Positions 38,357 through 48,859 of a stretch of DNA of 64,000 bases are shown piece after piece (the stretch's first letter is position 1; every line of letters begins with the position of its first letter). Position numbers and translations under genes: made by a program. The notes under the pieces are model-generated. The model was not told the DNA's origin. It ran no database searches and saw only the letters and a program-made list of their open reading frames with translations. This DNA is from Butyrivibrio fibrisolvens 16/4 (GTDB taxonomy: Bacteria; Bacillota; Clostridia; Lachnospirales; Lachnospiraceae): NCBI GenBank assembly GCA_000209815.1, contig FP929036.1, positions 267,907 to 331,906 on the forward strand, in the 5' to 3' direction.

Positions 38357-39340
38357 TCAAGTCCAATAAGCACTGAATTTCCGGGCTTTTAGGCTCTTTT
38401 TCCAATTGGTTTTTATATCATTTGTAGCATTTATTAACTTCATTATTACAAGTTCATCTGGTTGAAGTAGCTCATCTTGTAACCCTATTTTCTGTACTAT
38501 CTTTTTAGAATTTGAGTAATGTTTGTATAATCAATTTGAATTTCCATTGGATAATATTTTTAACAAATTCTAAGATGTGCTCCATAGCCGGCATAATATA
38601 GATACCGTCATTTACTACATTAATATTCTCAATAATTTCCTCGTTAATGAATATATATTCATCCAAGGAACAAGAAAAATAAACCATAAATTGGTTTCTT
38701 TACACAACTCTATACACTTACTAACTATTTCCGTATATTCTTTCTTAGAAAGTATATGATCAATATTCTCAAATACATAAAGCCTTTTCTCAGGTATTAA
38801 TTCCTGATGTTTAGACACTACTTCTAAAAACACATTAAACAATTCAGGAATCTCCAACTCATGTATGTTCTTATCATCGACTGTTCTAACAGAGGTCTGC
38901 TGAATCATACTAAACAAATCTTCCTGAGAATATTGAAACTGTATTATGTCACTTCCAAGCAATGATTTATTCAATCTATCAAATATATTTATAAGAATTC
39001 CATCTATCTGTAATAACTCATTCTGACAATCAAAACTACCTACATACTCCTTTAAACATTTGCCTAATATACTACTTTTACTCATTTGAATTAAAGTAAT
39101 AATATCCTCGAACGTAGAAATACGATAGCATTCCCATTGTTTTCTCCCTGGAACTTCTCCATCAATTTCCACATTATTAATAAACGTTTCTTCGTACTCC
39201 TTGTATTTCTCAGATGAAAAATGCTTACATATAGAATCAAGTACATACGTCTTGAGCGGTATATTGGTACCACCTAATTGAGTAATTGTATTAAAATTCA
39301 TAACAAACTTTTCGTTTCCTTTACTGATTGTAAGTTTCAT
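38357..39340 (-). CDS. csn2: Csn2, long form (three frameshifts)
   Basis: Csn2 marks type II-A systems; it forms a tetrameric DNA-end-binding ring used in spacer capture. The start KFVMNFNTITQLGGTNIPLK and the block KRLYVFENIDHILSKKEY are characteristic. The frame breaks at 38665-38666, 38557-38561 and 38502-38506; adding one base to each A/T run gives an unbroken protein of about 328 residues. The added tail reads DEYIFINEEIIENINVVND, then YYPMEIQIDYTNITQILKK and IVQKIGLQDELLQPDELVI. This length fits the large Csn2 of Streptococcus thermophilus CRISPR1 rather than the 220-residue S. pyogenes type. The start overlaps cas2 by four bases. Confidence 0.85.
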
Positions 39341-39660
39341 ATTATTATCATCCTCTCAATGCTCAATGCCTCTTCTGTAACCTTTTTGCTTCCAACCATA
39401 ATTTTCATATCTTCATACTGCTTTTCTGTTACAGTCAGTAGTCTAACATTTCCTTCCTTAGGCATTATTTTCTGAAGTCTCTTTTCAAGCTGATTAGCAA
39501 ACTGTCGATTAGGACAGGTCCTAACATAGACAGAATATTGAATCATCATAAAACCCTCAGACATGATGTCTTTTCTAAATTTTCTATATGCCCTCTGTTG
39601 TTCGGATGTATCAACAGGCAAGTCAAACATACAAAGCATTTTCATATACTTAGTTATCAT
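39337..39660 (-). CDS. cas2: CRISPR-associated endoribonuclease-fold protein Cas2
   Basis: About 107 residues. Partner of Cas1 in spacer integration. The core MLCMFDLPVDTSEQQRAYRK contains the conserved first-strand Asp, followed by GFMMIQYSVYVRTCPNR. The start overlaps the end of cas1 by about 11 bases; I used the ATG at 39660, while a GTG nine bases earlier and an ATG at 39645 are also possible. Stop overlaps csn2. Confidence 0.95.
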   Translation of the reverse strand: MITKYMKMLCMFDLPVDTSEQQRAYRKFRKDIMSEGFMMIQYSVYVRTCPNRQFANQLEKRLQKIMPKEGNVRLLTVTEKQYEDMKIMVGSKKVTEEALSIERMIII

Positions 39661-40558
39661 CCTCTTCACCTAAATAATTGCAAATCTCTGGGAATACAAC
39701 GTATTCTCTTTTACCAGAAAGAAACGCTGCGTATTGAACTATATATTCTTCTATCATATTTCCTAAAAACATATTCTTATCCATATATCTGACCTTATGA
39801 TTTAGAATATTTACAAGCTTCCTCCGGTGATCCACCTTAAAATACTTTTCATTCTCAAGAATTCTATATGCATATAAGTCAACAAATGGCCTTACCGGCT
39901 CCATCAAATCATCTACCAAGTTAAATCTGTTAAACTCATTTTTGTGATGAATTCCAAGTTGACTATTAAGCCCATATCCAACACATAGTCTTGCAAAATA
40001 AGAACGAACTATCGTATATCCGTAATCAAGTCCAGAATTTAACAGAATATCTTCATTTCCTCTAGAGAAAGTGGTGTCCATTAAGGTATTGAAATAAATC
40101 TTTGCTGCATGAGCTTCACGGTTGGTTTTATCCCCATCTGTTAATTTCTCCATAAGTTCATTTAGCTTATCATCAACATCATCCTTTTTTAGTTCCTTTA
40201 ACACCTGACGTTGATTTTTTATCTTGTAGAAAATTACTTCCTTCCAAAAAGAATCATAGAATTGTTGGTCCTTTTCAATTTGAAATCCAATACATTTTGA
40301 GATTCTACTGTGATTGTCATATGAGCTATAGAAGCCTATAGGCAAATGTTCCATATTACAAACTATTACGCCAATATTGTGCTCTGCTAGTGTGCTCATA
40401 AGCCTAACAGTTACTTCAATTTTGAGATTATCAAGAACAATCATAGAAATGTCATCGAGTGGAATCCAAATATCTCCTTCGCCTTTATCTATTAAAAGAT
40501 TATTTAGCTTTTGATGAACTACACACTCACTCTCAATTAGAACTACTCTGAATGCCAT
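39650..40558 (-). CDS. cas1: CRISPR-associated integrase Cas1, type II
   Basis: 302 residues. Catalyses integration of new spacers. The metal-binding residues appear as Glu in NREAHAAKIYF (about 149), His in LGIHHKNEFN (about 206) and Asp in FNLVDDLMEPVRPFVD (about 220). Full length for type II Cas1. It lies just downstream of the tracrRNA gene and overlaps cas2. Confidence 0.97.
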   Translation of the reverse strand: MAFRVVLIESECVVHQKLNNLLIDKGEGDIWIPLDDISMIVLDNLKIEVTVRLMSTLAEHNIGVIVCNMEHLPIGFYSSYDNHSRISKCIGFQIEKDQQFYDSFWKEVIFYKIKNQRQVLKELKKDDVDDKLNELMEKLTDGDKTNREAHAAKIYFNTLMDTTFSRGNEDILLNSGLDYGYTIVRSYFARLCVGYGLNSQLGIHHKNEFNRFNLVDDLMEPVRPFVDLYAYRILENEKYFKVDHRRKLVNILNHKVRYMDKNMFLGNMIEEYIVQYAAFLSGKREYVVFPEICNYLGEEDDN

Positions 40559-40597
40559 ATTTGCCTCCTAGAAAAAGACCATTATCACATTCTTAGT

Positions 40598-40695
40598 AAA
40601 AGAAAAGGACACCCGTCGGTGTCCTTTAGTTTCGGCATAAAGCCTTATTTTAGTAGGTCCGAAAAAATTAAGTGATTAGAAACTTTTTCTCTACT
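40598..40695 (-). ncRNA. tracrRNA
   Basis: On the minus strand, 40647-40683 holds an anti-repeat (GTTTCTAATCACTTAATTTT, then TTCGGACCTACTAAAAT) pairing with nearly all of the 36-base repeat, with a bulge at the repeat's CCCGGG. Then comes a nexus-like hairpin, AAGGCTTTATGCC, and a terminator stem AAAGGACACC/GGTGTCCTTT (40604-40627) with TTCTTTT. It sits between cas9 and cas1 on the same strand. The exact 5' end is estimated from the promoter. Confidence 0.92.
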
Positions 40696-40701
40696 AAGAA
40701 C

Positions 40702-40730
40702 AGTTTAGACCACCGCTACAATTTTTTCAA
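40702..40730 (-). promoter_or_regulatory. tracrRNA promoter
   Basis: Minus strand TTGAAA (40725-40730), 17 bases, TAAACT (40702-40707), starting ten bases after the cas9 stop. Predicts a start near 40694. Confidence 0.6.
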
Positions 40731-40739
40731 CCATTACTT

Positions 40740-43700
40740 TTATTGCGTCCCTACAACATTATTAAAACTCATTTTGTCAACGTAAAAACGATTGCCAAGA
40801 ATATCCATTGTTATTTTACGAATACTGCTTGTTTTAGATAAACCCACTGGATTACGTTTATCATATTTAGGTCTATCAATAGGCTTTGTCTCAATATAAT
40901 TTCGTACTTGTGGCATTGTCCTTGACAAAAATCTTTCAACGAGTATATCGCCATTTTTTTCATATTCAATAATATCTTCCTTGTAAAAAGATAGCTTGAA
41001 CTCGTAACCCAAATCTTCTAAATCTTTTCTAGACTGTCCAACAGAAATCATTTTTCGTTAACCAAAGTTTCGGCATACTTATCTTCGTCTATAACAAAAA
41101 GATTTCCTTCACATTTAATGTCTGATTGCTTGATTCCAACTAAATAGTACTGATTCTCATCCATTTTAAAATAAACATCCATTCGATATGGATTAAGGGA
41201 ATCTAATATTACCTTTCTGCTTCCTTCTTCGAAACCATATTTATGTGAAATATCAATACAGCTTCCTACAATACCATCTTTGTACTTTAATTGAGAAATC
41301 TTTGGCCCGTTATTTTCTTTGAATACTTACGAATGATGTCCCCAGTTTCCTTTTCATATTGAACAAATGGATTCTTTGAATCTGAATAATTCTTATAAAT
41401 ATCCATTATTAATTCAAAAGTCTTAGGATCATTTTCGTACATTAAAAATACACTCTCATTTCCTTTATCTACAATGTTCTTAAACTTTTTGAATCCATCG
41501 TCAGTTCTGATATCAATTTTACTGATTTTGTATACATCACCATCAGATTCTCTTGTTCCATAAACAGTCTGATTGCAAAGACCTCTATTGCATTTTTTAT
41601 TTACTTGATACCAGTACTTATTCTTTTCAGCTGCTTTCTCTATATTTCCTTTTATTTTGAGCCATTTACTTTCATACATCGTATTTTTATAAACTAAATC
41701 ATTATTTAATAGCTCATTAAATCCTTCTTTGTCAATAATCTCGCCTGTTTCAAAGTCTATATACTTATTTGTAAGTTCATGATAAGCGTCATATCCCATC
41801 TGTGAAAAAGCAATAAGCATTGCATCAACTGCATGATGAACATATGATTCATCACGGTCTTTTTTAGTTTAAGGTTTACACGCATTTGATGAGTAAAACT
41901 ACCTCTTATAACTTTTACCTTTGTACTGCATTCTTTTGATGAAAAGTATTCTTGCAAAGAATTCAGTACTACCTTCGAAGCATATCTAGTATCGTTAATA
42001 TTTCGATTAACAAAGCCCTGTAATACTTCAACCTTAGTTATATCCTGCTCATTTAAGAGATTATCTCTTTTCTTACGCTTTTGAGCGCCAGCATATGTTT
42101 TGAGAACATAATCCATAAAGCTATGTATATCCCACTGTCTATTTACAGAAGCTAAGTATGCCAATGGAGTTCTGTTACCTTTATCCTGATTTTCACTAGA
42201 ATAAACTAAAACTTTATTATTACGGCTATCATCAAAAGAAATAGATAAAGGAATTATATGATCCACCTCAAATAAATTAGGGTTATCTAGTAGATCATCA
42301 ATCTTTATACTTTTTCCTGAATAAGGGCAGATTCCTTGCTGTTCATTCCAAAGTTTAAGTTTAAGAGAAAGTTTACTATGTTGTCTAAAGTCTTCTTCGG
42401 TTATTTCGCGTCCGTATTCTGTTTTTACTCTGGCCTTAATATCCTTAATCTCATTTTCATTATCTCGTTGTTCTTTTTTTAGACGTTGTTGCTCTTCGTC
42501 TGAGTTTTTATCTCTAGGCATTTCAATAACAACTCTGTCTGGATATCCATATTTCTTAATCAAGGCATTAAGTATTCTTACTGTTATGCGTACTGTCTTA
42601 GAAACAACAGGATTATATATATCATCTACTATCAAATCTCCTGGTATTTCTTTACACTCTAAAAATCTATCTCCACGAGATTTAAATACTCCCATTGCAG
42701 TGAGCAGCTCCATTTGATTTTTAGGCTGAGCATATAGTTCTGGTATTAACTCATTCATGATAGATAAACCAAAAGACTGCCATTTATTAAACAAAGATCC
42801 ATTTGTTTTACGCACCTTAACAAGTATATCTTTTGCTTCATCAGCTAATTCTATACCTTTACGGTTAAATGCATTCAAAATAGACTCTCTATCCGTATTA
42901 AGAGTCAAAATATCTCCAATTAAATCTAAATTTTCTCTTGATAGACTTGAAATATCAAACCCAATTTCTTCCAATGCTCTACGCATCTTATTATAGGCCT
43001 CAAAAGAATGGAATATTTCTTTTTCATTCTTATCAATTCGAGCGCCTGAAATTTGGCATTTTTTATCGCCTATAACATCACAAATTATTTTCTTTACATT
43101 AACTGTTTTTGCATTTTTTATGGTTTCAATAATTTTTCTCTTTGCATCTTCTGTTAATTTGCCGTCCTCAATAAAACTTGATTCAGAAGATATAGTAAGA
43201 TTATTTAAATCATTTAGAACATTAAACTCCTGAGCTGTATACGAAGCTCCAGCTGCACGACGTTCATCAGGATTAACACTACATTTACCTACAAGCTTAT
43301 CGAAAATATTATCAACAGTGATATATTCACCATCTGCATTTATTTCAGTAGTATATTTTCCATAATCTGTTCTCGAAAGTTCATTTCCAGGTCCTTCGTA
43401 ATATTCTCTTTTTCTGTTGAATATTTCTAGATAATCCGCTTTAAAATCCCCGCTATACTGAGCATTATATTTAGCCTGCGTATCAATAAACTGCTCTACT
43501 TCTTTTTTATATGCTGATGTAGTAAAAACATTTCGTAGTGTAATAGGTTCACCATCTTCAACAATAGATATGTTTCCCCTATAAGCTCCATATTTTTGTA
43601 AACGCTCCCACTGAATTTCACAAGGAAGTTTTTCTTTTAACTCCTCTTCATTTCTAGAAATACTTTTGGCATAATCTGAAGAATTATCTCCACTATCTGC

Positions 43701-44054
43701 ATCATCTAAATATGATATTCCTCTGTGCTTTAAGCTATTAAGAAGAACCCAATACACTTCGTCAACAGATAGTTTCTCTGAAAGTCCCTTGATTTTAATC
43801 GCCAGCACATCCTCAGTACCTTGACTAGGTATAACAAAACCTTTATCCTCCCAAAGTTTCTGAAAATCGTGAATACGATTCTTTCTTCTTCTAGTTAAAC
43901 GTCTACCCTGTCTGAACCCACGTCTTTCTGAATTTTTAGAAGCATCTGCAGAAGGAAAAATATTAGAACATGATTCTAGTATTTCATAATCATCATTAAC
44001 AACAGCCCAACCAACAGATGCAACTCCTAAATCTAATCCTATTGTAATCCCCAT
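40740..44054 (-). CDS. cas9: Cas9, compact type II-A (three frameshifts)
   Basis: RNA-guided DNA nuclease, about 1105 residues when repaired. RuvC-I begins at the N-terminus (ITIGLDLGVASVGWAVVN, Asp 8); the Arg-rich bridge helix is at about 44-66 (RRGFRQGRRLTRRRKNR); RuvC-II has VVIEMPRDKN (Glu 511); HNH has NLFEVDHIIPLSISFDDS (His 599) with Asn in NNKVLVYSSENQDKG; RuvC-III has ESYVHHAVDAMLIAF (His 740-741, Asp 744). The C-terminal 350 residues form the wedge and PAM-interacting region. Breaks at 41860-41865, 41313-41316 and 41051-41055 each need one extra A (minus strand). All catalytic residues are intact, so the enzyme is probably active. Its size and context match S. thermophilus CRISPR1 Cas9. 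GGAGG lies 11 bases before the ATG. Confidence 0.95.
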
Positions 44055-44152
44055 TTCTTATTTATCCTCCATTTATAGCTTTAATTTCTATAAAATATTT
44101 TCTCTATACTCAAATATGACAAAAAGACCCTGCATTTGCAAGGTCTTTATCA

Positions 44153-45638
44153 TTATTTTATCAAGCTATCTATCATCTCTCTGAACTTTGCATCTGGCTC
44201 GTCTGAACCGATTATGGCATCTGCCTGTAGCTCTTTTGCGATGTCAGCATCTCTGTGGGTTTCCACAATGGCAATTACTGGAATCTTGGCAAAGCCCTCT
44301 CGTCTCTTCAAGTATTTTAGCACCAACATGCCAATTCCAGCCGCAGTATCAACCTCAACCATAACTATTTTTATTTCATTACGATATCTGGAAATGTCTC
44401 TAATAGTAGCATCATCGTCGGTGGAATATACTATTTTAAATCTGTCCTCCTCACCATCATACAAGTGCTGGACTCCTTGATTTTTTCTGGAGCCATCAAT
44501 ATCAAAACATCCTTGTCTACAGATTCCTGCTCTTCATATATCCAGTTAGTACTGCAATTTTTCCCTTGGATTTTTGATTTATATAAGGCATCATCTGCCA
44601 TAGAGAAAATCACTTTCCTATCACAATTGCCTTTGCAAATTACTGCACCTATACTTGCAGTAATCCTATGGTCGCTGCCAATGTCTAAATCATTTATGTA
44701 CATCTGAAGTGTCTTGCATCTTGCTGTAAGAATATTTATGTCACTCATTCTTGGCATCAAAACAACAAATTCATCTCCACCATATCGTCCTACAAGATCG
44801 TATGCTCTGAAATTCTCTATCAAAAGCTGACCCACTTTTTCCAATAAAAGGTCACCTGTATTATGTCCCAGGTTATCATTTACCAGTTTGAAATCATCCA
44901 AATCAATAATACACATTGCGCAGGATTCTTCTGGTGTTTTTCTATAGAAATAATTGTCTATTCGTTCAAGCAAGGCGTTTTTATTTAAAACATGGGTAAG
45001 TTTATCCAGCGCACTTAGCCTGGTTACCTCTTCCATAGCAAGGGCTTCCTTCGCTCTCATCTCCAAAATAATTCTTGCTGATAAAATTGAAATAAAAAAG
45101 GCAGCCATTGAAATATAAGCATCATTCTTAAAATGCTCAAAATCATTATGGAAATATGACATTATAAGAAGAATAGATAATACTACCGATTCCTCAAAAA
45201 TATATTTGTATATTCTATCAATAAAAATCATAGGTAGTCCAATTACTGCAATTGGCAGCCATATTGCACGACCAGCAGGAGCTTCAAAAACATCTATTAC
45301 AGCAAGATCAACTCCTAGGAAAAATAAAATGTGCAGCATATAGCAGCAGTTTTTGCCGTACTGATTTCACCTCTATGTTTAAGTGTGTACATATTAATAA
45401 AAACATAAATAATAATAAGAGGAACAATTACAAAATGATAAATCGAGAGCCTAACCGCCTCCATGGCAAATATGCCCACAATCAACATAACTATGTATAC
45501 AAAAGAAATATACATACTTGCTTTCCTGAGCATGTGAAGGTTGTTATCGTCAATGGTAGGCAGGCATTCGTTGAAATACCTTTTTATAGCTTCCATTTCA
45601 TCCCTATTCTTTTTTGTAATCCTTTTAAAACCACTCAT
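44153..45638 (-). CDS. Membrane diguanylate cyclase with C-terminal receiver-like domain (two frameshifts)
   Basis: About 495 residues after repair at 45320-45324 and near 44476-44482 (one base each). The N-terminal half has five or six membrane helices. The GGDEF domain has LDKLTHVLNKNAL, DLDDFKLVNDNLGHNTGD and an intact active site RYGGDEFVVLM, so it should make cyclic di-GMP. No RxxD inhibition site is visible at the usual place. After it comes a REC-like domain (FKIVYSTDDDATIRDI, IKIVMVEVDTAAGIGMLVL, IPVIAIVETHRDADI), where the usual phospho-Asp position appears as Glu-Val-Asp, so phosphorylation is uncertain. A receiver placed after the cyclase is the reverse of PleD-like order. Single gene, divergent from the amidase gene. 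Confidence 0.8.
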
Positions 45639-45833
45639 ATTTATTTCACTCTCGAAATCAAAAGCTTAATAAAATTGCCCCTCGGAAATAGGTTACTTTT
45701 CCATAGATATTTCCAATATCACAACCCTACTCTACCAAATGAATTTTGCGTTTTATTGCCCATTATGTGAATACTTTATGAAAAATTATGGTAATATTGT
45801 CTTATCACTTCTACAACAGAAAGGATTAATAAT

Positions 45834-46637
45834 ATGAAAACTCGTATTAAGAAAATCGTCACAGCTACACTTTGTTTTACAATAGCCTTTTCACTTGTTG
45901 CAGGAAGTACTATTTCCGCTGAAGCAAAGGCAAAAAAGAAATCAAAAGCCACCCCAAAGAATATCGTAGTCGTACTCGATGCTGGTCACGACACTACCCA
46001 TCTTGGATGCCACTATGAAAATTTTGAGGAGGGCATTGCAAATCTTTATATCGCCTACTACTGCAAACAAGAGTTGGAAAAATACAGCGGTGTCACAGTA
46101 TATATGACTAGAACAGGTTTCGATTGCCCATATGGCGCCAACCCTGATTCTTCTGCAGATTGTCTTACTGCAAGAGTTAATTATGCAAAATCAGTAAAGG
46201 CTGATGTCCTTGTGAGTCTTCACAATGATTATGATCCTGATTTAGATAAATCACAAAATGGAGCAAAAGTTATTATTCCTAACCCAAACTATCGCCCGGA
46301 TATCTGTGTTACAGGAGCTTACCTAGCAAAATCTATTCTTACACAGCTCACTACTACAGGTCTTGAAATCAATGATTGGAAGCTTTGTCCAAATGGAACC
46401 GGCATTGTAACTAGAGACTCTAGCAGCGGTAAATATCCAGACGGTTCCGCAAAGGATTACTATGCTTTAATCAACAAATCTAAGACAGCAGGTTTTCCTA
46501 CAATTATCGTAGAGCATGCTTTCTGCACAAACGAGTCTGATAGAGTTAATCACTTGAGCAGCCCTGAGCAGTATCAGCAGCTCGGTATAGCAGATGCCAC
46601 TGGTATTGCTCAGTATTATAATCTTAAGCTTAAATAG
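45834..46637 (+). CDS. N-acetylmuramoyl-L-alanine amidase (Amidase_3), exported
   Basis: 267 residues. Signal peptide with cleavage near AEAKA, then a single Amidase_3 domain. Zinc ligands are seen as His in VVLDAGHDTTH, Glu in YENFEEGIANLYIAYY and His in DVLVSLHNDYD; the catalytic Glu is in IIVEHAFCTNESDRV. It cleaves the bond between muramic acid and the stem peptide; no separate wall-binding domain is present apart from the Lys/Ala-rich linker (KAKKKSKATPK). The potassium channel gene follows 26 bases later, so they are probably co-transcribed. Confidence 0.92.
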   Translation: MKTRIKKIVTATLCFTIAFSLVAGSTISAEAKAKKKSKATPKNIVVVLDAGHDTTHLGCHYENFEEGIANLYIAYYCKQELEKYSGVTVYMTRTGFDCPYGANPDSSADCLTARVNYAKSVKADVLVSLHNDYDPDLDKSQNGAKVIIPNPNYRPDICVTGAYLAKSILTQLTTTGLEINDWKLCPNGTGIVTRDSSSGKYPDGSAKDYYALINKSKTAGFPTIIVEHAFCTNESDRVNHLSSPEQYQQLGIADATGIAQYYNLKLK

Positions 46638-46663
46638 AACTTTTGTTGGGGGAGAATATTTAA

Positions 46664-47635
46664 ATGAAAACCTTAACTAAAAAACAGATTTTCCATATTA
46701 TTCAGATTGGAAATAAAGGGGATGTTGCTAGTCGCAGTTTTGATATTTTCATTACCGCTACTATCTTGCTAAATGTTGCCGTTATGGTAATGCAAACTTA
46801 TGAAGAATTTACACCATTTTTCCCTGTTTTAGATGCAATAGCCTTTGTCACTATTCTTATTTTCTGCATAGAGTATGCCCTTAGAATCTGGACTGCAGAT
46901 TTGCTATATCCAGAGCTTTCCAAAGCAAAAGCTATAGTGAAATTCCTACTGTCTTTTGATGGTATAGTTGATTTATTTACAATTCTTCCATTCTTCTTTT
47001 TATCAGGATTTGTGGCATTTAGAATTTTACGAGTCATAAGAATTTTCCATCTCTTCAGAATCAATGGCCAGTATGATTCTTTTGCAGTAATTTTTGCGGT
47101 TTTGAAAGAAAAGCGAAATCAGATTGCTTCTTCTCTAGTGATTCTTTTGATTTTAATGCTGGCTAGCTCAATCGGAATCTACTACGCAGAACACGAAGCA
47201 CAGCCACAGGTTTTTAGAAATGCTTTTTCAGGGATATGGTGGTCAGTTTCCACACTGCTTACTGTAGGATACGGTGATATTTATCCAATCACCACAGCAG
47301 GACGAATTATGGCGATTCTCACAGGTTTCCTGGGAGTTGGCGCTGTGGCTATCCCAACTGGTATCTTAAGTGCAGGATTCGTTGAATACTATGCCAAAGT
47401 AAAACTGATGACTAATTTCGCCAAAGATGAACATATTGATTTGCTGACTGTCCACATTACCGAGGGACACTGTTGGAATGGTCTTAAGGTTACTGAAATT
47501 GGTGTACCAGATCATTATCTTCCAGCTATTGTTACCAGAGATGGTGAATCACTTATTCCAGTACCTGATTTGAAATTAAAAATCGGCGACACAGTTGTAC
47601 TGGCCGCCGAAGCATATTTTTCACATACTTATTAA
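46664..47635 (+). CDS. Voltage-gated-like potassium channel with C-terminal RCK-like domain
   Basis: 323 residues. Six membrane helices: S1-S3 at about 25-110; S4 with spaced Arg residues (FRILRVIRIFHLFRI, about 122-136); S5; a pore loop with selectivity filter TLLTVGYGDIYPITTAG; and S6. The last 75 residues (DLLTVHITEGHCWNGLKVTE, VPDHYLPAIVTRDGE, LKIGDTVVLAA) resemble a TrkA_C domain, a ligand-binding regulator of potassium transport. GGGGGAG precedes the ATG. It follows the amidase gene closely. Role: potassium flux and membrane potential. Confidence 0.9.
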   Translation: MKTLTKKQIFHIIQIGNKGDVASRSFDIFITATILLNVAVMVMQTYEEFTPFFPVLDAIAFVTILIFCIEYALRIWTADLLYPELSKAKAIVKFLLSFDGIVDLFTILPFFFLSGFVAFRILRVIRIFHLFRINGQYDSFAVIFAVLKEKRNQIASSLVILLILMLASSIGIYYAEHEAQPQVFRNAFSGIWWSVSTLLTVGYGDIYPITTAGRIMAILTGFLGVGAVAIPTGILSAGFVEYYAKVKLMTNFAKDEHIDLLTVHITEGHCWNGLKVTEIGVPDHYLPAIVTRDGESLIPVPDLKLKIGDTVVLAAEAYFSHTY

Positions 47636-47647
47636 GTTTAAAAAATA

Positions 47648-48463
47648 TTAGCTATTCAAAACGTATTTTTCGATAGCTGTTGCCACACCATCTTCATCAT
47701 TTGTTGGTGCAATATAATCAGCCCATTCCTTTGTTTCGTCCTTTGCATTTTCCATTGCAACGGAAAGGCCTGCATATCGCATCATAGGAATATCATTATA
47801 GCCATCTCCGCAAGCTATTAGGTTCTTTCTATCCAGACCGATTTTACCTAATAGTGTTTCAAGTGAGGTGGCTTTTTCAATGCCATTCGGCATAATCTCA
47901 AGGAAATATGACTCAGAAAAGAATACAGTCACTTCTCCCTTAAGTCTTTCATTAAGCTCAGCCTGAACCTTCTGAAGAACCTCATGTTCTCCTACACACA
48001 GGAATTTTACCGGTGGATCAAGCTTTGCTGTCTCATCTAAATGAAATACCTGCTTAACAGGAATATTGTTAATCTTTGCCTCAAGCTGAACATACTTATC
48101 ATTTTCATTGGTAGTAATAATACCATCTGAATCATAAGTAAGTGGTGTGACGCCATATTTCTTGGCAACGTGGATGATATCGGAGTAGCAACTTTCAGGT
48201 ACAGTTTCCCTACGGATAACTTCTCCATTTTTGCAATTAATAATCATTCCACCATTGTAAGCGAGGATGTATCCTCCCAACTCTTCTAAATGAAGATGAC
48301 GTGCTATATTTTTTATTCCTGGCACTGGTCGCCCTGATGCCAGTATAATGTTAACTCCAGCCTCTGCAGCCTTCATTAATACTTCTTTGTTTTTCTTACT
48401 AACCTCTTTTTTACTGTTTAAAAGTGTCCCATCTAAATCCAGGGCTATTGCTTTGTACTTCAT
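47648..48463 (-). CDS. Cof-type HAD-IIB phosphatase
   Basis: 271 residues, YidA/Cof-like. HAD motifs: IALDLDGTLLNSKKEV, ILASGRPVPG, Lys in EKATSLETLL and CGDGYNDIPMMRYAGLSVAM, with a C2B cap between. Members dephosphorylate sugar phosphates and flavin or pyridoxal phosphates; the actual substrate is unknown. It is convergent with the channel gene, 12 bases apart, with no terminator visible between. Confidence 0.92.
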   Translation of the reverse strand: MKYKAIALDLDGTLLNSKKEVSKKNKEVLMKAAEAGVNIILASGRPVPGIKNIARHLHLEELGGYILAYNGGMIINCKNGEVIRRETVPESCYSDIIHVAKKYGVTPLTYDSDGIITTNENDKYVQLEAKINNIPVKQVFHLDETAKLDPPVKFLCVGEHEVLQKVQAELNERLKGEVTVFFSESYFLEIMPNGIEKATSLETLLGKIGLDRKNLIACGDGYNDIPMMRYAGLSVAMENAKDETKEWADYIAPTNDEDGVATAIEKYVLNS

Positions 48464-48532
48464 AAATACTGCTTCCTAAAAATAAATTTAAAACACATAG
48501 TATCAAAGCAATGGCGGTTAGTCAAATTAACT

Positions 48533-48733
48533 TTAATCCTTTACATTTAAAATCATTTCCTGGGCAAGCTCTCTCGCCTTTTTAGGAAGGAGTTTCTCCT
48601 TGTATGACAAATATGCCTCCACATCAGTGGTCTCTATCTTGCCATCTCTCAATGCCGCCCTAAGGGACATATATAAATCAAAGTATTCATTTGCAATTTC
48701 TAAATCATCTTTAGCTGATACCATCACATCCAT
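48533..48733 (-). CDS. Small conserved-looking helical protein
   Basis: 66 residues, acidic start and basic end, predicted fully helical: VSAKDDLEIANEYFDLYMSL, then LRDGKIETTDVEAYLSYKEK and KKARELAQEMIL. GGAGGAG precedes the ATG. I do not know a family for it. It is a stand-alone gene upstream of the HAD phosphatase on the same strand (69-base gap) and may be co-transcribed with it. Confidence 0.6.
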   Translation of the reverse strand: MDVMVSAKDDLEIANEYFDLYMSLRAALRDGKIETTDVEAYLSYKEKLLPKKARELAQEMILNVKD

Positions 48734-48795
48734 AGCTCACTCCTCCATGGATTGATAATATCATCTTAGTGTGATTATTTCGTTAACCGAAGGTA

Positions 48796-48836
48796 TCTTA
48801 CAAAAAAGGCCAGGAATAAATCCTGGTCTCTTTAAT
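48796..48836 (-). terminator. Terminator of the lipase-like gene
   Basis: GACCAGGATT/AATCCTGGCC-type stem followed by TTTTTTGT on the minus strand. Confidence 0.85.
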
Positions 48837-48859
48837 AAAATTATATTTATAAAAACAAT

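Noticed and set aside
41757-44054. Cas9 as a degraded pseudogene
   Set aside because: All three breaks are single-base A-run defects like those in mutS2 and metF, and every catalytic residue is kept.
44153-44464. A stand-alone single-domain response regulator
   Set aside because: It has no own binding site and lies in the +1 frame of the cyclase gene; a one-base repair fuses it to the GGDEF protein.
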